From Algorimicrobium sediminis (GTDB taxonomy: Bacteria; Bacteroidota; Bacteroidia; Flavobacteriales; Flavobacteriaceae): a stretch of 64,000 bases of DNA. Of the stretch, positions 8,582 to 17,190 are shown in pieces. The stretch lies in NCBI RefSeq assembly GCF_042684585.1, contig NZ_JBHULS010000003.1:310001-374000 (forward strand). The letters are read 5' to 3'. The notes beneath the pieces are model-generated. The model had not been told where the DNA came from. It ran no database searches and saw nothing but the letters and a program-made list of their open reading frames with translations. Made by a program: the position numbers and the translations under genes. The first letter of the stretch is position 1. The number at the start of each line of letters is the position of its first letter.

Positions 8582-9683
8582 CGTTATTTTCCTCTTTTGC
8601 TTTGTTCCAAACTTTTATGTTATCTGTTTCGCTTACGCCCTCGGTTATTTCAACATTAATACCATCCGAAATACCAAGCTCTACATATACTTCTTCAAAA
8701 CTGCCATCTTCTTGTTGAACCTCCACATAAGGCTTTTCTGTAAAGCGGTTAAATTGTAACAAGGCTTCTTTTACCACCATAACGCTGTCTTTACTTTCCA
8801 TTTCTATTTCGGCGTTGGCACTGTAACCAGCTCTAATTTTGGTAGATTGTTCTACCTGTACATCGGCTTTAATAGTAAATTGTACGGCTCCGTTTTCTTC
8901 AATCCCTTTTGGAGCAACAAAGGTTAATGTTGCCGGAAATTCCTTCTGATTAATGGCTCCTAAAACAACAATAATATCCTTGCCTTCTTCTAGCTTACCA
9001 ACTTCAGATTCATCGACTTTTCCTTCAAAAATCATTTTGCTCATATCGGCAACCGTAGCAATGGTTGTTCCGGCATTAAAACTATTTGATTCGATAACCT
9101 GATCGCCTTCACGCACAGGAATTTCTAGCACAGTCCCAGATATTTGCGCCACAATATTGGTATTGGCTGATCCGCCACCAGATAAAGAACCCTGTTTAAT
9201 GATTTGAAAATCGTTTTGTGCTTGACGTAACGACTCTCTGGCTTGATTAACATTCAGTTCGCTATTTTCGAAATCTTGTTTGGAAATAACGCCTTTTTCA
9301 AAAAGCGCTTTATTTCTGTCGAATAAGGTTTTGGCATTGTCGTAAGATAGTTGAGCGGTGTTAATTCTACTTCTTGCGCTTACCAAACTTTGCTCATTAG
9401 GAACCACTCGAATTCTAGCAATTAAATCGCCTTTTTTAACAATATCGCCTTCTTCAACAAGAATTTTATCAATAATTCCCGCTATTTGCGGCTTTAGTTC
9501 AATTTCCTCTTCTGGATTTAATTTTCCCGTAGCAACTACTTTCGTTTTAATAGAGGTAAAGAATGGGGTTTCGGTTTTAAAAGCCTCCACTGTTTTAGAA
9601 TTGGCGTCTTTAAAATATTTAATGACCCAAACAAATAGGACTAAAACTACGATACCAATAATGATTTTTACTGCTTTATTCAT
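8568..9683 (-). CDS. MacA-like periplasmic adaptor (membrane fusion) protein
   Basis: Links inner-membrane ABC permeases to the TolC-like duct. One N-terminal membrane helix (about 6-23) anchors it. Then come the first half of a lipoyl/barrel-sandwich domain (KPQIAGIIDKILVEEGDIVKKGD, about 60-85), an alpha-helical hairpin (about 98-160), the second lipoyl half (QISGTVLEIPVREGDQV, about 180-196), a beta-barrel domain and a membrane-proximal domain. Length 371 is the MacA size. It sits 54 bases after the downstream permease gene and overlaps the TolC gene. The family covers macrolide, lipoprotein and peptide exporters; substrate unknown. Confidence 0.92.
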   Translation of the reverse strand: MNKAVKIIIGIVVLVLFVWVIKYFKDANSKTVEAFKTETPFFTSIKTKVVATGKLNPEEEIELKPQIAGIIDKILVEEGDIVKKGDLIARIRVVPNEQSLVSARSRINTAQLSYDNAKTLFDRNKALFEKGVISKQDFENSELNVNQARESLRQAQNDFQIIKQGSLSGGGSANTNIVAQISGTVLEIPVREGDQVIESNSFNAGTTIATVADMSKMIFEGKVDESEVGKLEEGKDIIVVLGAINQKEFPATLTFVAPKGIEENGAVQFTIKADVQVEQSTKIRAGYSANAEIEMESKDSVMVVKEALLQFNRFTEKPYVEVQQEDGSFEEVYVELGISDGINVEITEGVSETDNIKVWNKAKEENNDENE

Positions 9684-9737
9684 TTGATTTTTACTTTGAT
9701 TTTTATAGTTGGTGTGATGGTTGTTTTTATATGTTTA

Positions 9738-10982
9738 TTATTCCTCTCTTAAGGCATCTATTGGTTTTACGCTTGTGGCTTTAAAGGCAGGAATTAAGCC
9801 GATAAGCGTACCTAAAACTACCAAAATTATTAAAGCGATAAATACTACCGAAATAGGTACCGAAGCATTAACCAAAGTGGCATCTGGACCTTGGCCAAAA
9901 GCGGCATCTAGGGCTATTAAAATCCAGCCGCCACTTATAATTCCAAAAAAGCCAGCCAAAAGGGTTAAAAATACAGCTTCCAATAAAATTTGTCGTTTAA
10001 TTTCGTAAGGTGTGGCTCCCAGTGCCCGCCGAACACCTATTTCTTTAGTACGTTCTTTTACGGTAATTAATAAAATATTACCAATAGCAAAAACTCCTGC
10101 AATTAATGTAGCTATGCCCACAAACCATGTTAAAAACTGCATACCCACCAGGAAGCCTGTTAGTTTTTTAAATTCTTTTCCGAGGTTAAAACTACCAAAG
10201 GCTCGGTCGTCCTCTGGGTGCACTTTATTTAAGTTTTTTAAGATTAGTTTTGCGTCTTCTTCAATTTGGCGGATATCAAATTCTGGTTTACCGGTTATCA
10301 TCATCCAGCTTATATTTTCGCCTCGGTTATATATTTGCTGAAAGGTTGTAAAAGGAATGTGCATATCTGTTGAAGGGCCCATGTTTTGATTGCCGTCTTC
10401 AAAAACACCAATTACCTTAAAGTTCATGCTATTTAGTTGCACGAGTTCGCCAATGGCGTATTCATCCTTTTCAAAAAGTTGTTTGTAAACACTTTCCGAT
10501 ATAACCACAACTTTTTTATTTTCGTTTATATCATTTTGGTTAATAAAACGCCCGTGAATTAATTTTTTCTTTTGCACTTTATCCAACAGCGGATAATCGC
10601 CATTGACACCAAAATTACCCGATAAAAAATTGCGCACTACTAATGCCTGACTTTGGTTTCGGGGCACTACAAATTCGATACCGGCAACATTTTCTTCTAC
10701 TTTTTTAGCATCGGAAAGGGTTAATTTTACTTGTTTTCCTTCTTGAAAACCTTGAAATGGTTTACTGGTACTTTGCGCCCAAACAAATACACTGTTCGTG
10801 GCAAAATCGCCAAACAACCTATTAAATGCATTTTCAATGCCTTTGGCCGAACCTAATAACCCAATAAGCAGTAAAATACCCCACCAAACGCCCACCATGG
10901 TTAAAATGGAACGCAATTTATTTTTGCTTAGGCTATCAAAAACCTCTTGCCAGGTGTCTTTATCTGTTAAAAATTTAAACAT
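9738..10982 (-). CDS. MacB-type ABC transporter permease
   Basis: A four-helix permease of the MacB/FtsX superfamily. One membrane helix near the N-terminus (about 28-48) precedes a large periplasmic MacB core domain (about 50-260), then three helices of the FtsX domain (about 275-300, 330-355, 375-400) with the family motif VKERTKEIGVRRALGATP (about 309-326). Length 414 is normal for a permease without fused ATPase. It begins one base after the first permease gene ends. The two permeases are similar in build but clearly diverged, suggesting a heterodimer powered by the single ATPase upstream. Confidence 0.93.
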   Translation of the reverse strand: MFKFLTDKDTWQEVFDSLSKNKLRSILTMVGVWWGILLLIGLLGSAKGIENAFNRLFGDFATNSVFVWAQSTSKPFQGFQEGKQVKLTLSDAKKVEENVAGIEFVVPRNQSQALVVRNFLSGNFGVNGDYPLLDKVQKKKLIHGRFINQNDINENKKVVVISESVYKQLFEKDEYAIGELVQLNSMNFKVIGVFEDGNQNMGPSTDMHIPFTTFQQIYNRGENISWMMITGKPEFDIRQIEEDAKLILKNLNKVHPEDDRAFGSFNLGKEFKKLTGFLVGMQFLTWFVGIATLIAGVFAIGNILLITVKERTKEIGVRRALGATPYEIKRQILLEAVFLTLLAGFFGIISGGWILIALDAAFGQGPDATLVNASVPISVVFIALIILVVLGTLIGLIPAFKATSVKPIDALREE

Positions 10983-10983
10983 A

Positions 10984-12213
10984 TTAGTCGTCTCTTAGAG
11001 CTACAATTGGTTTTATTTTTGAGGCCTTTTTAGCTGGCAAATAACCAGCAATAGCACCAGCCACAATAAGTGTTACGGTTGCTGCTGTAATTAATGAGGG
11101 TTTTACACTTGGATCTTTAATAAAATAGCTTTCCAGAGTGGGAGCGGCTAATTCCAGAATACCAACACCCAGTAACAAACCAACGTAACCCGCAATGGCT
11201 GTTATTAAAATAGATTCTATTAAAATTATAGATACAATGGAACGTGGTGTAGCCCCTAAAGCCTTACGGATGCCAATTTCTTTGGTACGTTCTTTAACAA
11301 TAAAAATCATAATATTACTAATACCCACTACTCCAGCAATTAAAGTTCCAAAGCCAATTACAAAAATTATAAGCCCTAAAGCTGTTGTCATTTGGCCAAC
11401 TGCTTTAGTTCCTTCGGCCATGTTTCTAATTCGGATAGCGCGCTGGTCGGATTCTGCTACATCAAATCTATTTTTCATTTTAGTGGTTAAGCTGCGTCCA
11501 AAAGCAATAGCGTCGTCGTAACTTAAATCGGGGTTGTACGTAAGATTAATTTGATCTATATAATCCGTATTACCGTATAATCTTTGTGCTGTGGAAATAG
11601 GAATGTAAATTAAACGTTCTTCATTATCGCCGCCATCGTCGGAGAATACACCTACTATTTTGTAAGGAATACCATCTAAATTAATATATTTTCCTAAAGC
11701 AGACGTTTTAAGAAATAAATCCTCCTCCACGAGTCGGCCTATAACAGCCACTTTGGTATGTTGGATAACATCCATCTGGTTAATATAACGGCCTTGGTTG
11801 ATAATTGTTTTTTCCAGAAATTGATGATCTGGATGCACAGCCCTTACAGAATAGTTTCCTTTTTCGTTTCCGAATGCAGCTACCACATTCCGATACACGC
11901 GTGATGTTATAAATTGAACCTTCTCACTAAACTCATTTTTAACGTAGTCGTAATCTTCGTTTTTAAACTGTATGCGCCTCCCTGCCTGCAGCCCTTTATT
12001 AGCTTTGGTAGTTGTTCCAGAAAAAATCATGATGGCATTATTGGCATCGTCATTAAAGGCTTCCGAAAATGTGTTTTGAAGGCCATTGGCCAAACCAAAT
12101 AAAACGGCAAATAATAAAATGGCAAAGGCTACCGTAAACCCAGAAAGCAGACTTCGGGTTCTGTTTTTATTTATACTTTGAAATATTTCGCGCCAAAGAT
12201 CGATATCAAACAT
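10984..12213 (-). CDS. MacB-type ABC transporter permease
   Basis: Partner permease of the exporter, same architecture as the next gene: membrane helix (about 22-45), periplasmic MacB core domain (about 50-270) and a three-helix FtsX domain with VKERTKEIGIRKALGATPRS (about 308-327). I place the start at the ATG at 12211-12213, which gives the usual MFDIDLWREIFQSI N-terminus (409 residues) and an 8-base overlap with the ATPase gene. The open frame extends 17 codons further into the ATPase gene but that part is not family-like. The overlap suggests translational coupling. Confidence 0.92.
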   Translation of the reverse strand: MFDIDLWREIFQSINKNRTRSLLSGFTVAFAILLFAVLFGLANGLQNTFSEAFNDDANNAIMIFSGTTTKANKGLQAGRRIQFKNEDYDYVKNEFSEKVQFITSRVYRNVVAAFGNEKGNYSVRAVHPDHQFLEKTIINQGRYINQMDVIQHTKVAVIGRLVEEDLFLKTSALGKYINLDGIPYKIVGVFSDDGGDNEERLIYIPISTAQRLYGNTDYIDQINLTYNPDLSYDDAIAFGRSLTTKMKNRFDVAESDQRAIRIRNMAEGTKAVGQMTTALGLIIFVIGFGTLIAGVVGISNIMIFIVKERTKEIGIRKALGATPRSIVSIILIESILITAIAGYVGLLLGVGILELAAPTLESYFIKDPSVKPSLITAATVTLIVAGAIAGYLPAKKASKIKPIVALRDD

Positions 12214-12907
12214 ACTGCTCCGCCCTAACTTGATTAACAAAAACATCTTCCATAATAACACCATCTTTTAGGCGCACTATGCGTTTGCACATATTAGCTA
12301 TATCCTCTTCATGGGTTACCATTAAAATGGTTTTGCCTTCATCGTTTAACTGTTGAATAAATGCCATAATTTCATAAGATGTTGCGGTATCTAAAGCACC
12401 GGTAGGCTCATCGGCTAGCAACAACTTTGGGTTGGCCGCTAAAGCACGGGCAATGGCTACACGTTGCTTTTGACCACCCGACAATTCGTTTGGTAAATGG
12501 TGCGCCCAATTGGCCAAACCTACTTTTTCCAAATGAAACAACCCCAACTCATGCCGTTCTGCACGTTTCATTCCTTGGTAGTATAAAGGCAAGGCCACAT
12601 TTTCCAGAGCGTTCTTGTAGTTTATTAAGTTGAAGGATTGAAAAATAAAACCTAAAAATTTGTTTCTGTAAATTGCTGCTTTTTTTTCTGTTAAGTTTTT
12701 TATGGGAACGCCGTCTAGAATGTATTCACCGTCATCGGCCTCATCCAACATGCCAATAATGTTTAACAAGGTAGATTTTCCAGAACCCGAAGACCCCATA
12801 ATAGCAACCATTTCACCTTCGGCAACTTCCAAATTAATTCCTTTTAAAACATGTAAACTTGAGTCGCCAATTGGATAAGACTTGTGCAGATTGCTAATTT
12901 TTAACAT
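12206..12907 (-). CDS. LolD/MacB-type ABC transporter ATP-binding protein
   Basis: The ATPase of the exporter, first gene of the operon. Walker A GSSGSGKST at 38-46, Q-loop FQSFNL at 89-94, ABC signature LSGGQ at 142-146, Walker B LLLADEP at 162-168 and the switch histidine in VTHEED are all intact. Length 233 fits the LolD/MacB-ATPase class. A TACCTTTA box (12932-12939, one mismatch to TAnnTTTG) lies about 25 bases upstream. These mechanotransmission ABC systems export lipoproteins, peptides or drugs, or act on the envelope; the clients here are not known. Confidence 0.94.
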   Translation of the reverse strand: MLKISNLHKSYPIGDSSLHVLKGINLEVAEGEMVAIMGSSGSGKSTLLNIIGMLDEADDGEYILDGVPIKNLTEKKAAIYRNKFLGFIFQSFNLINYKNALENVALPLYYQGMKRAERHELGLFHLEKVGLANWAHHLPNELSGGQKQRVAIARALAANPKLLLADEPTGALDTATSYEIMAFIQQLNDEGKTILMVTHEEDIANMCKRIVRLKDGVIMEDVFVNQVRAEQYV

Positions 12908-13487
12908 AGTTTTTATGAATGGTTTTATGATTAAAGGTACAAATAAGACTCTTAAAACCTTAAATTGTTACAGCAAATGTAAATATATTTTGTTTTAATG
13001 GTATTCATGCCCTGTTAAACTTAATATAAATAAATGACTCCTAATAGGTTATTTTTAAAACCGTACTGCCCTATTTTATAACGGATAACATTGTAACAGG
13101 TTGTTTTGTCTAAACTTCGGTAAGTTAATTTTCACATAAATACACGACCTATTAAACCAAGGCAATTGCAACATACATGTCCTTTATATCCGTGTATAAA
13201 CGCCACATTATGAATTACTACATACAGCGTATTTTATAGCAGTTAAGAAGTAACACTAAAGGTGGCTACACGTACAAAAACGCCAAGCTCCGTAAAGGAA
13301 TTATAGACCGAGTTAAAAGGAACCGGCAATGGTTTCTGGCCGCATAGGTAAACTTAAAACATAAGAATAGCCAGCAACGGAATTGTTTGCAACTACCCAT
13401 ATACTAGCCGATATGGTAACAAAATACTTTAATCCGTGCCAGCAAGGGAATTAAAAGAATTGCTAAAACAGCAAAGTGGGCGGTTAT
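12908..13487. other. 580-base stretch without an intact gene
   Basis: I find no intact gene or RNA. On the minus strand, about 13290-13420 contains open fragments of 20-35 codons in shifting frames with protein-like composition (one reads VTISASIWVVANNS). This is what a decayed coding region could look like. Three short imperfect repeats of the type cc(g/a)gcaa(c/g)GGAATT occur between 13290 and 13460. The left end holds the promoter of the ABC operon, and the right end (13457-13474) a weak hairpin that may terminate the SCO unit. Confidence 0.4.
13457..13474 (-). terminator. Weak terminator-like hairpin after the SCO unit
   Basis: On the minus strand TTGCT and AGCAA pair around a five-base loop (13474-13460) and run into TTCTTTT. 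The stem is short, so confidence is low. Confidence 0.3.
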
Positions 13488-13709
13488 TTAGTTTTTTTTG
13501 GTTCGGAAGTTGCGATAAATTGCAATACCAATACCACCTACCAATAAATAAGGAATAGCCATAAGGTACACGATACCTTTATTAATGCCCTCGGCCTGTG
13601 CCTGACCTTCAGCACTTTCTAGAACCGCGCGACACATGGCGCATTGTGCTTCGGCAGAAGTTACCATGAACACAAGTAATAAAATAGTAAGGAAAAGTGT
13701 TTTTTTCAT
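13488..13709 (-). CDS. Small CxxC membrane protein in the SCO/oxidase assembly operon
   Basis: I do not recognise a named family. The 73-residue protein has a signal peptide (about 1-21), a CAMC motif at Cys23-Cys26 directly after the predicted cleavage site, a short polar stretch and one membrane helix (about 45-66) ending in basic residues. A periplasmic CxxC tethered to the membrane, as last gene after SCO1 and DUF420, suggests a role in copper handling or thiol chemistry during oxidase assembly. That is inference from context. It is 48 bases after the DUF420 gene and probably in the same transcript. Confidence 0.75.
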   Translation of the reverse strand: MKKTLFLTILLLVFMVTSAEAQCAMCRAVLESAEGQAQAEGINKGIVYLMAIPYLLVGGIGIAIYRNFRTKKN

Positions 13710-13757
13710 AGTGGTAAATTCTAAAAGTTAAAACATCTTAAAAGCAAAGTATTCCAG

Positions 13758-14294
13758 TTAATACACGTAATACGGCGAAATCATGATATACACTATAACA
13801 CCTGTTACAGCTACATACAACCATAACGGAAAGGTAATACGCGCTATTTTTTTATGACGCTCTATGTTGTTGGTAATGGCACGAACATAGGTTATTAAAA
13901 CAAATGGAATAACCACAATAGATAACAATATATGGGTTATTAGAATAATAAAATAAACATACCTTATGGCGCCTTCACCACCGTATTTAGTGGACTCGCT
14001 TGTCATGTGGTAGGCCACATACATTACTAAAAAAGCCACCGATAGTGCAATGGCTACCTTCATTAAATTTTCGTGTAATTTAATTTTCTTGTTTTTAATA
14101 GCCCAAAACGAAACTACTAAAAGTACCGCTGTAAGCGCATTAGTTGTAGCATATATAGGAGGTAAAAACATTAAGGGCTCCACGTTAGGAATTTTTACGC
14201 CAAACAAAATGGCAACAACCACCGGTATGATTACCGATAAAACAACAATCCACTTATTGTATTTTTTTTCGGCTTCTAAGTTAGACTCTATCAT
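13758..14294 (-). CDS. DUF420 (YozB/CtaM-like) membrane protein, oxidase maturation
   Basis: 178 residues with about five membrane helices (about 15-32, 40-60, 78-97, 110-135, 155-175). It has the hallmark histidines of DUF420 proteins in HENLMK, AYHMTSE and THILLS. In Firmicutes the family member CtaM (YozB) is needed for maturation of heme-copper oxidase. The start overlaps the stop of the SCO1 gene by four bases (ATGA), indicating translational coupling. Its place between SCO1 and a small CxxC protein supports an assembly role for the cytochrome oxidase encoded upstream. The exact chemistry is unknown. Confidence 0.85.
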   Translation of the reverse strand: MIESNLEAEKKYNKWIVVLSVIIPVVVAILFGVKIPNVEPLMFLPPIYATTNALTAVLLVVSFWAIKNKKIKLHENLMKVAIALSVAFLVMYVAYHMTSESTKYGGEGAIRYVYFIILITHILLSIVVIPFVLITYVRAITNNIERHKKIARITFPLWLYVAVTGVIVYIMISPYYVY

Positions 14295-15046
14295 TCTTTA
14301 AGTAATTTTGCTATATCTTCCTTTAACATACTAATTTCTTCGCGCTGCCCATCTTCATCCACTTGCTCGGCTTCGCTAATTATGCCTGAATAAAATATTT
14401 TTGGATTGCCAAAATCGTCTTGTCTCGATCTAATAAAACCCTTTTTATCTATTAAGGCAAAGTTTCCGGAATGCTCAAAACCTTCTGGAACTGTTTCATC
14501 CAAGCCCACAAAAATATTAAACCCTAGATTGGCCAAATCGAAAATAGCATCTTGATCGCCGGTTAAAAAATGCCAATTCGGATTGGTAACACCGTATTCT
14601 TTAGCATAAGCCTTTAAAACCTCCGGAGTGTCCACTTTAGGCATAATGGTAAAAGATGCAATTCCAAAATCCTTATTATTTTTAAATTCATTTTGAATAG
14701 ATACTAGATTTCTATTCATTCTTGGACATATAGTAGGGCAGGTTGTAAAAAAGAACTCAACCAAATATACTTTACCTAAATAATCTTTGTCTGTTATGGT
14801 TTGTCCATCCTGATTTGTAAAGCTAAATTCAGGTACTTTTTTTGGTTCTCCATTAATATTTAAATAGACCAAATCTGAAGCTTCGCCTTTGGAAAAATCG
14901 AGCGTAGATACTTGTTCGCTTCGGCTGGCGTTGCGTACTGTATCGTCTTGGGTTATTCTATTTACAATACGGGGCACAAACCAGATTCCGAAAACCAGAA
15001 TTACAAAAGAAATGCCTACGTAAGAATAATTAGCTTTTTTACTCAT
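14291..15046 (-). CDS. SCO1/SenC-family copper chaperone
   Basis: Membrane-anchored thioredoxin-fold protein that delivers copper to the CuA site of cytochrome oxidase subunit II. An N-terminal membrane helix (about 9-25) is followed by the SCO domain with the metal-binding TTCPTICP (Cys103 and Cys107) and the distal histidine in EHSGNFALID (His192). All copper ligands are therefore intact. Length 251 is normal. It overlaps the preceding cysteine-less paralogue by 8 bases and the DUF420 gene by 4, a tight assembly operon. Confidence 0.94.
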   Translation of the reverse strand: MSKKANYSYVGISFVILVFGIWFVPRIVNRITQDDTVRNASRSEQVSTLDFSKGEASDLVYLNINGEPKKVPEFSFTNQDGQTITDKDYLGKVYLVEFFFTTCPTICPRMNRNLVSIQNEFKNNKDFGIASFTIMPKVDTPEVLKAYAKEYGVTNPNWHFLTGDQDAIFDLANLGFNIFVGLDETVPEGFEHSGNFALIDKKGFIRSRQDDFGNPKIFYSGIISEAEQVDEDGQREEISMLKEDIAKLLKE

Positions 15047-15749
15047 TAGAACTAGATTTTAGGTCGCTTGCACGACGGGATTCCGAATTGAAATTACCTT
15101 TTCTTTTTTGGCGGTATTCTGTAAATAATACACGTAAATCTTCAGAACTCATTTTATTTTTAATAACCGCTACTTGAATGCAGTTGTAAGCATTTAAACC
15201 ATACACGGGTTTGTTTGCTTCAATTTCGTTGTCTGTACGATCGTCTATGCGTCCGCGTTGATTTAAGTCTGTATCAATTATAAATACATTATCTGAAGCC
15301 AAGTTATCCGATAATTGGAAAGATGCTTTTAAACTGTTGAAGGTGTTTTTTATGGTCTCTGGCTCGGCATGTACAAAGTGCCAAAAACGAAGATCTTCGT
15401 ACAAAGCAATTTCCCGAAATAAGGTTTCCGAGTCGGCCTCTGCTCCTTTTGGTACCAAGGCTACAATTTGAAACTTTTTAAAGCCTTTAAATTTGTCGTA
15501 AACCAATTCCTTTAAGTTGGACGCTGCTATTAACATATCCAAGGGCTCGCTACCCAAAAAAGCCAAAACCGTTATGTGGTCTTTAAGCATAATACCTTCA
15601 GGATTTTCGGGTAACTCTGCTACATTTTCATGCACAATGTCCAACGGGTTATAATGATCCTCGGAAAGCGATAACACCAGTACAAACATAACGGGCAATA
15701 AAAATAAAACCGCTAGTATAAAATTCCGTTTTAATTGCTTCTTTTTCAT
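15039..15749 (-). CDS. SCO-like membrane-anchored thioredoxin-fold protein lacking the CxxxC motif
   Basis: 236 residues, not a named family to me. An N-terminal basic stretch and membrane helix (about 9-28) are followed by a domain that parallels SCO1: ITVLAFLG strand (about 59-66), FQIVALVP strand (about 93-100) and VFIIDTDLNQRGR (about 155-167), the counterpart of ALIDKKGFIRS in the next gene. Where SCO1 has CxxxC this protein has SEPLD, and its only cysteine is in NAYNCIQ. It therefore cannot bind copper in the SCO way. It may be a scaffold or partner of SCO1, with which it overlaps by 8 bases. It is first gene of the unit, directly after a terminator. Confidence 0.7.
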   Translation of the reverse strand: MKKKQLKRNFILAVLFLLPVMFVLVLSLSEDHYNPLDIVHENVAELPENPEGIMLKDHITVLAFLGSEPLDMLIAASNLKELVYDKFKGFKKFQIVALVPKGAEADSETLFREIALYEDLRFWHFVHAEPETIKNTFNSLKASFQLSDNLASDNVFIIDTDLNQRGRIDDRTDNEIEANKPVYGLNAYNCIQVAVIKNKMSSEDLRVLFTEYRQKRKGNFNSESRRASDLKSSSNE

Positions 15750-15761
15750 AGTGCAAAAATA

Positions 15762-15791
15762 AAAAAAGGCGGTTTAAAAACCGCCTTTTTT
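15762..15791 (-). terminator. Terminator separating cox III/IV unit from the SCO unit
   Basis: AAAAAGGCGG (15763-15772) and CCGCCTTTTT (15781-15790) form a 10-bp stem with an eight-base loop and a T run on the minus strand. Right after it, TATTTTTG (minus strand, 15761-15754) may be the -7 box of the SCO unit, four bases from its ATG. Confidence 0.85.
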
Positions 15792-15807
15792 GGAATATTT
15801 AACTATG

Positions 15808-16188
15808 TTAAAAATCTCGTTTTATAAAGCTATTGTTGTATACACCTTCTACATAACCACCTTCTTGTAGTAAAATAAAAATGATGTACGATATTAAGAA
15901 TACACCTGTCCATACCACCATGCGTCTTAATCCTGATGATTCATCGCGCATGTGCATAAAATCCCAAGTAATGTAGTAAGCCTTTACAATGGTTAAAATA
16001 ATAAAAATCCAGTTAAGTCCTTTCATTCCGGCAATATAGCCCATTAGTATTGCGGGCTTGTAAATACCTAATACCACCTCGATTGCTGTTACTACAGAAA
16101 GTAGTATTAAAACACCCCAGATTTTCTGCTTGTTGGATTTAAACTTAAGTAATCCTCTAAATATTTCTAATTTATGTGTGTCTGCCAT
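15808..16188 (-). CDS. Cytochrome c oxidase subunit IV (caa3-type)
   Basis: Small membrane subunit of the heme-copper oxidase, 126 residues with three predicted helices (about 23-42, 48-68, 85-105). WDFMHMRDES between helices 2 and 3 is the conserved feature of the bacterial COX4/CtaF family. It lies 21 bases after the long subunit III gene and closes the ctaB-coxIII-coxIII-coxIV unit before a terminator. No redox cofactor is bound; it stabilises the complex. Confidence 0.88.
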   Translation of the reverse strand: MADTHKLEIFRGLLKFKSNKQKIWGVLILLSVVTAIEVVLGIYKPAILMGYIAGMKGLNWIFIILTIVKAYYITWDFMHMRDESSGLRRMVVWTGVFLISYIIFILLQEGGYVEGVYNNSFIKRDF

Positions 16189-16209
16189 TTTTAATGAATT
16201 ATCTAAAAA

Positions 16210-17190
16210 TTAAACAAGGTAGAAGAATGTGAATACAAATACCCAAACTAAATCGACAAAGTGCCAGTAAAGACCAACTTTTTCAACCATTTCGTAGCTG
16301 CCGCGTCTTTGGTACGTTCCAATAACTACATTAAAGAAGATAATGATGTTTAAAACAATACCTGAAAATACGTGAAAACCGTGGAATCCTGTAATGAAAA
16401 AGAAGAAGTCTGCAAACAACGGCGCACCGTATTCATTAACAATAAGGTTAGCCCCTTCTACAACGGCCTTCCCGTCGTTTTTAATTCTATCTAAAGACGC
16501 TTCTCGCGACAAGATGGTTTTGTGCCCATTTTCATTTAGGGTTTCTGTTCTTACTAAAACGTTAGGGTTGGCTTCCAATCCCGCTATTACTTCGTTTAAA
16601 GTAAAAGTAGGTAATGGCTTTTCTGCTTCATACCAAACACCTTTATTAGCTTCGTGCTCGCGCCTCATACTTTCTTGAGCCACTGCAAAATCGGCTAAAG
16701 CAACGCGTTTTCCGTTGGTATCTACAAATTGCAGAATCTGACCGCCTTTAGTTTGGATAGCACCATATTCGCCTTTAATAAAGGTTGCCCATTCCCAAGC
16801 TTGCGAACCAAGGAAAATAACACCACCAATAATTGTAAGGAACATATAAAGCGTAACTTTGGCTTTATCCATACGATGACCAGCATCCACGGCAAGAACC
16901 ATGGTTACGGAAGACATAATTAAAATAAATGTCATTAATGCCACGTAAATCATAGGAAGCTCTTGTCCATGTAAAAATGGAACGTGGGTAAACACTTCAT
17001 CGGCAATTGGCCAAGATCCAATATACTTAAACCTGGAAAACCCATAGGCTGCTAAAAATCCTGTAAATGTTAAGGCATCCGATACGATAAAAAACCACAT
17101 CATCATTTTGCCGTAACTTGCTTTTAGCGGTTCGTTTCCGCCACCCCAGGTTTTACCTTCTGTTCCAGTTTTTACAACTGTAGTACTCAT
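16210..17190 (-). CDS. Cytochrome c oxidase subunit III with large soluble insertion
   Basis: Subunit III of the oxidase: seven-helix family with conserved WFFIVSDALTFTGFLAAY (about 32-49), GSQAWEW (128-134), FHGFHVFSG (269-277) and YWHFVDLVWVFVF (308-320). The usual length is about 200 residues. Here residues 141-258 form a hydrophilic insertion between two membrane helices, which explains the 326 residues. The insertion lies in frame with no break and ends just before DFFFFITGFHG. Its function is unknown; it may contact other parts of the respiratory supercomplex. TATTTTTG at 17226-17219 (minus) could be a separate promoter. Confidence 0.92.
   Translation of the reverse strand: MSTTVVKTGTEGKTWGGGNEPLKASYGKMMMWFFIVSDALTFTGFLAAYGFSRFKYIGSWPIADEVFTHVPFLHGQELPMIYVALMTFILIMSSVTMVLAVDAGHRMDKAKVTLYMFLTIIGGVIFLGSQAWEWATFIKGEYGAIQTKGGQILQFVDTNGKRVALADFAVAQESMRREHEANKGVWYEAEKPLPTFTLNEVIAGLEANPNVLVRTETLNENGHKTILSREASLDRIKNDGKAVVEGANLIVNEYGAPLFADFFFFITGFHGFHVFSGIVLNIIIFFNVVIGTYQRRGSYEMVEKVGLYWHFVDLVWVFVFTFFYLV

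Noticed and set aside
12214..12264. N-terminal extension of the first MacB-type permease into the ATPase gene
   Set aside because: The ATG at 12213 restores the family N-terminus; the extension only reflects the overlapping frame of the ATPase.
13290..13460. Recurring gcaa(c/g)GGAATT motif as a possible CRISPR or repeat array
   Set aside because: Only three imperfect copies with irregular spacing; no spacers, no cas genes nearby.
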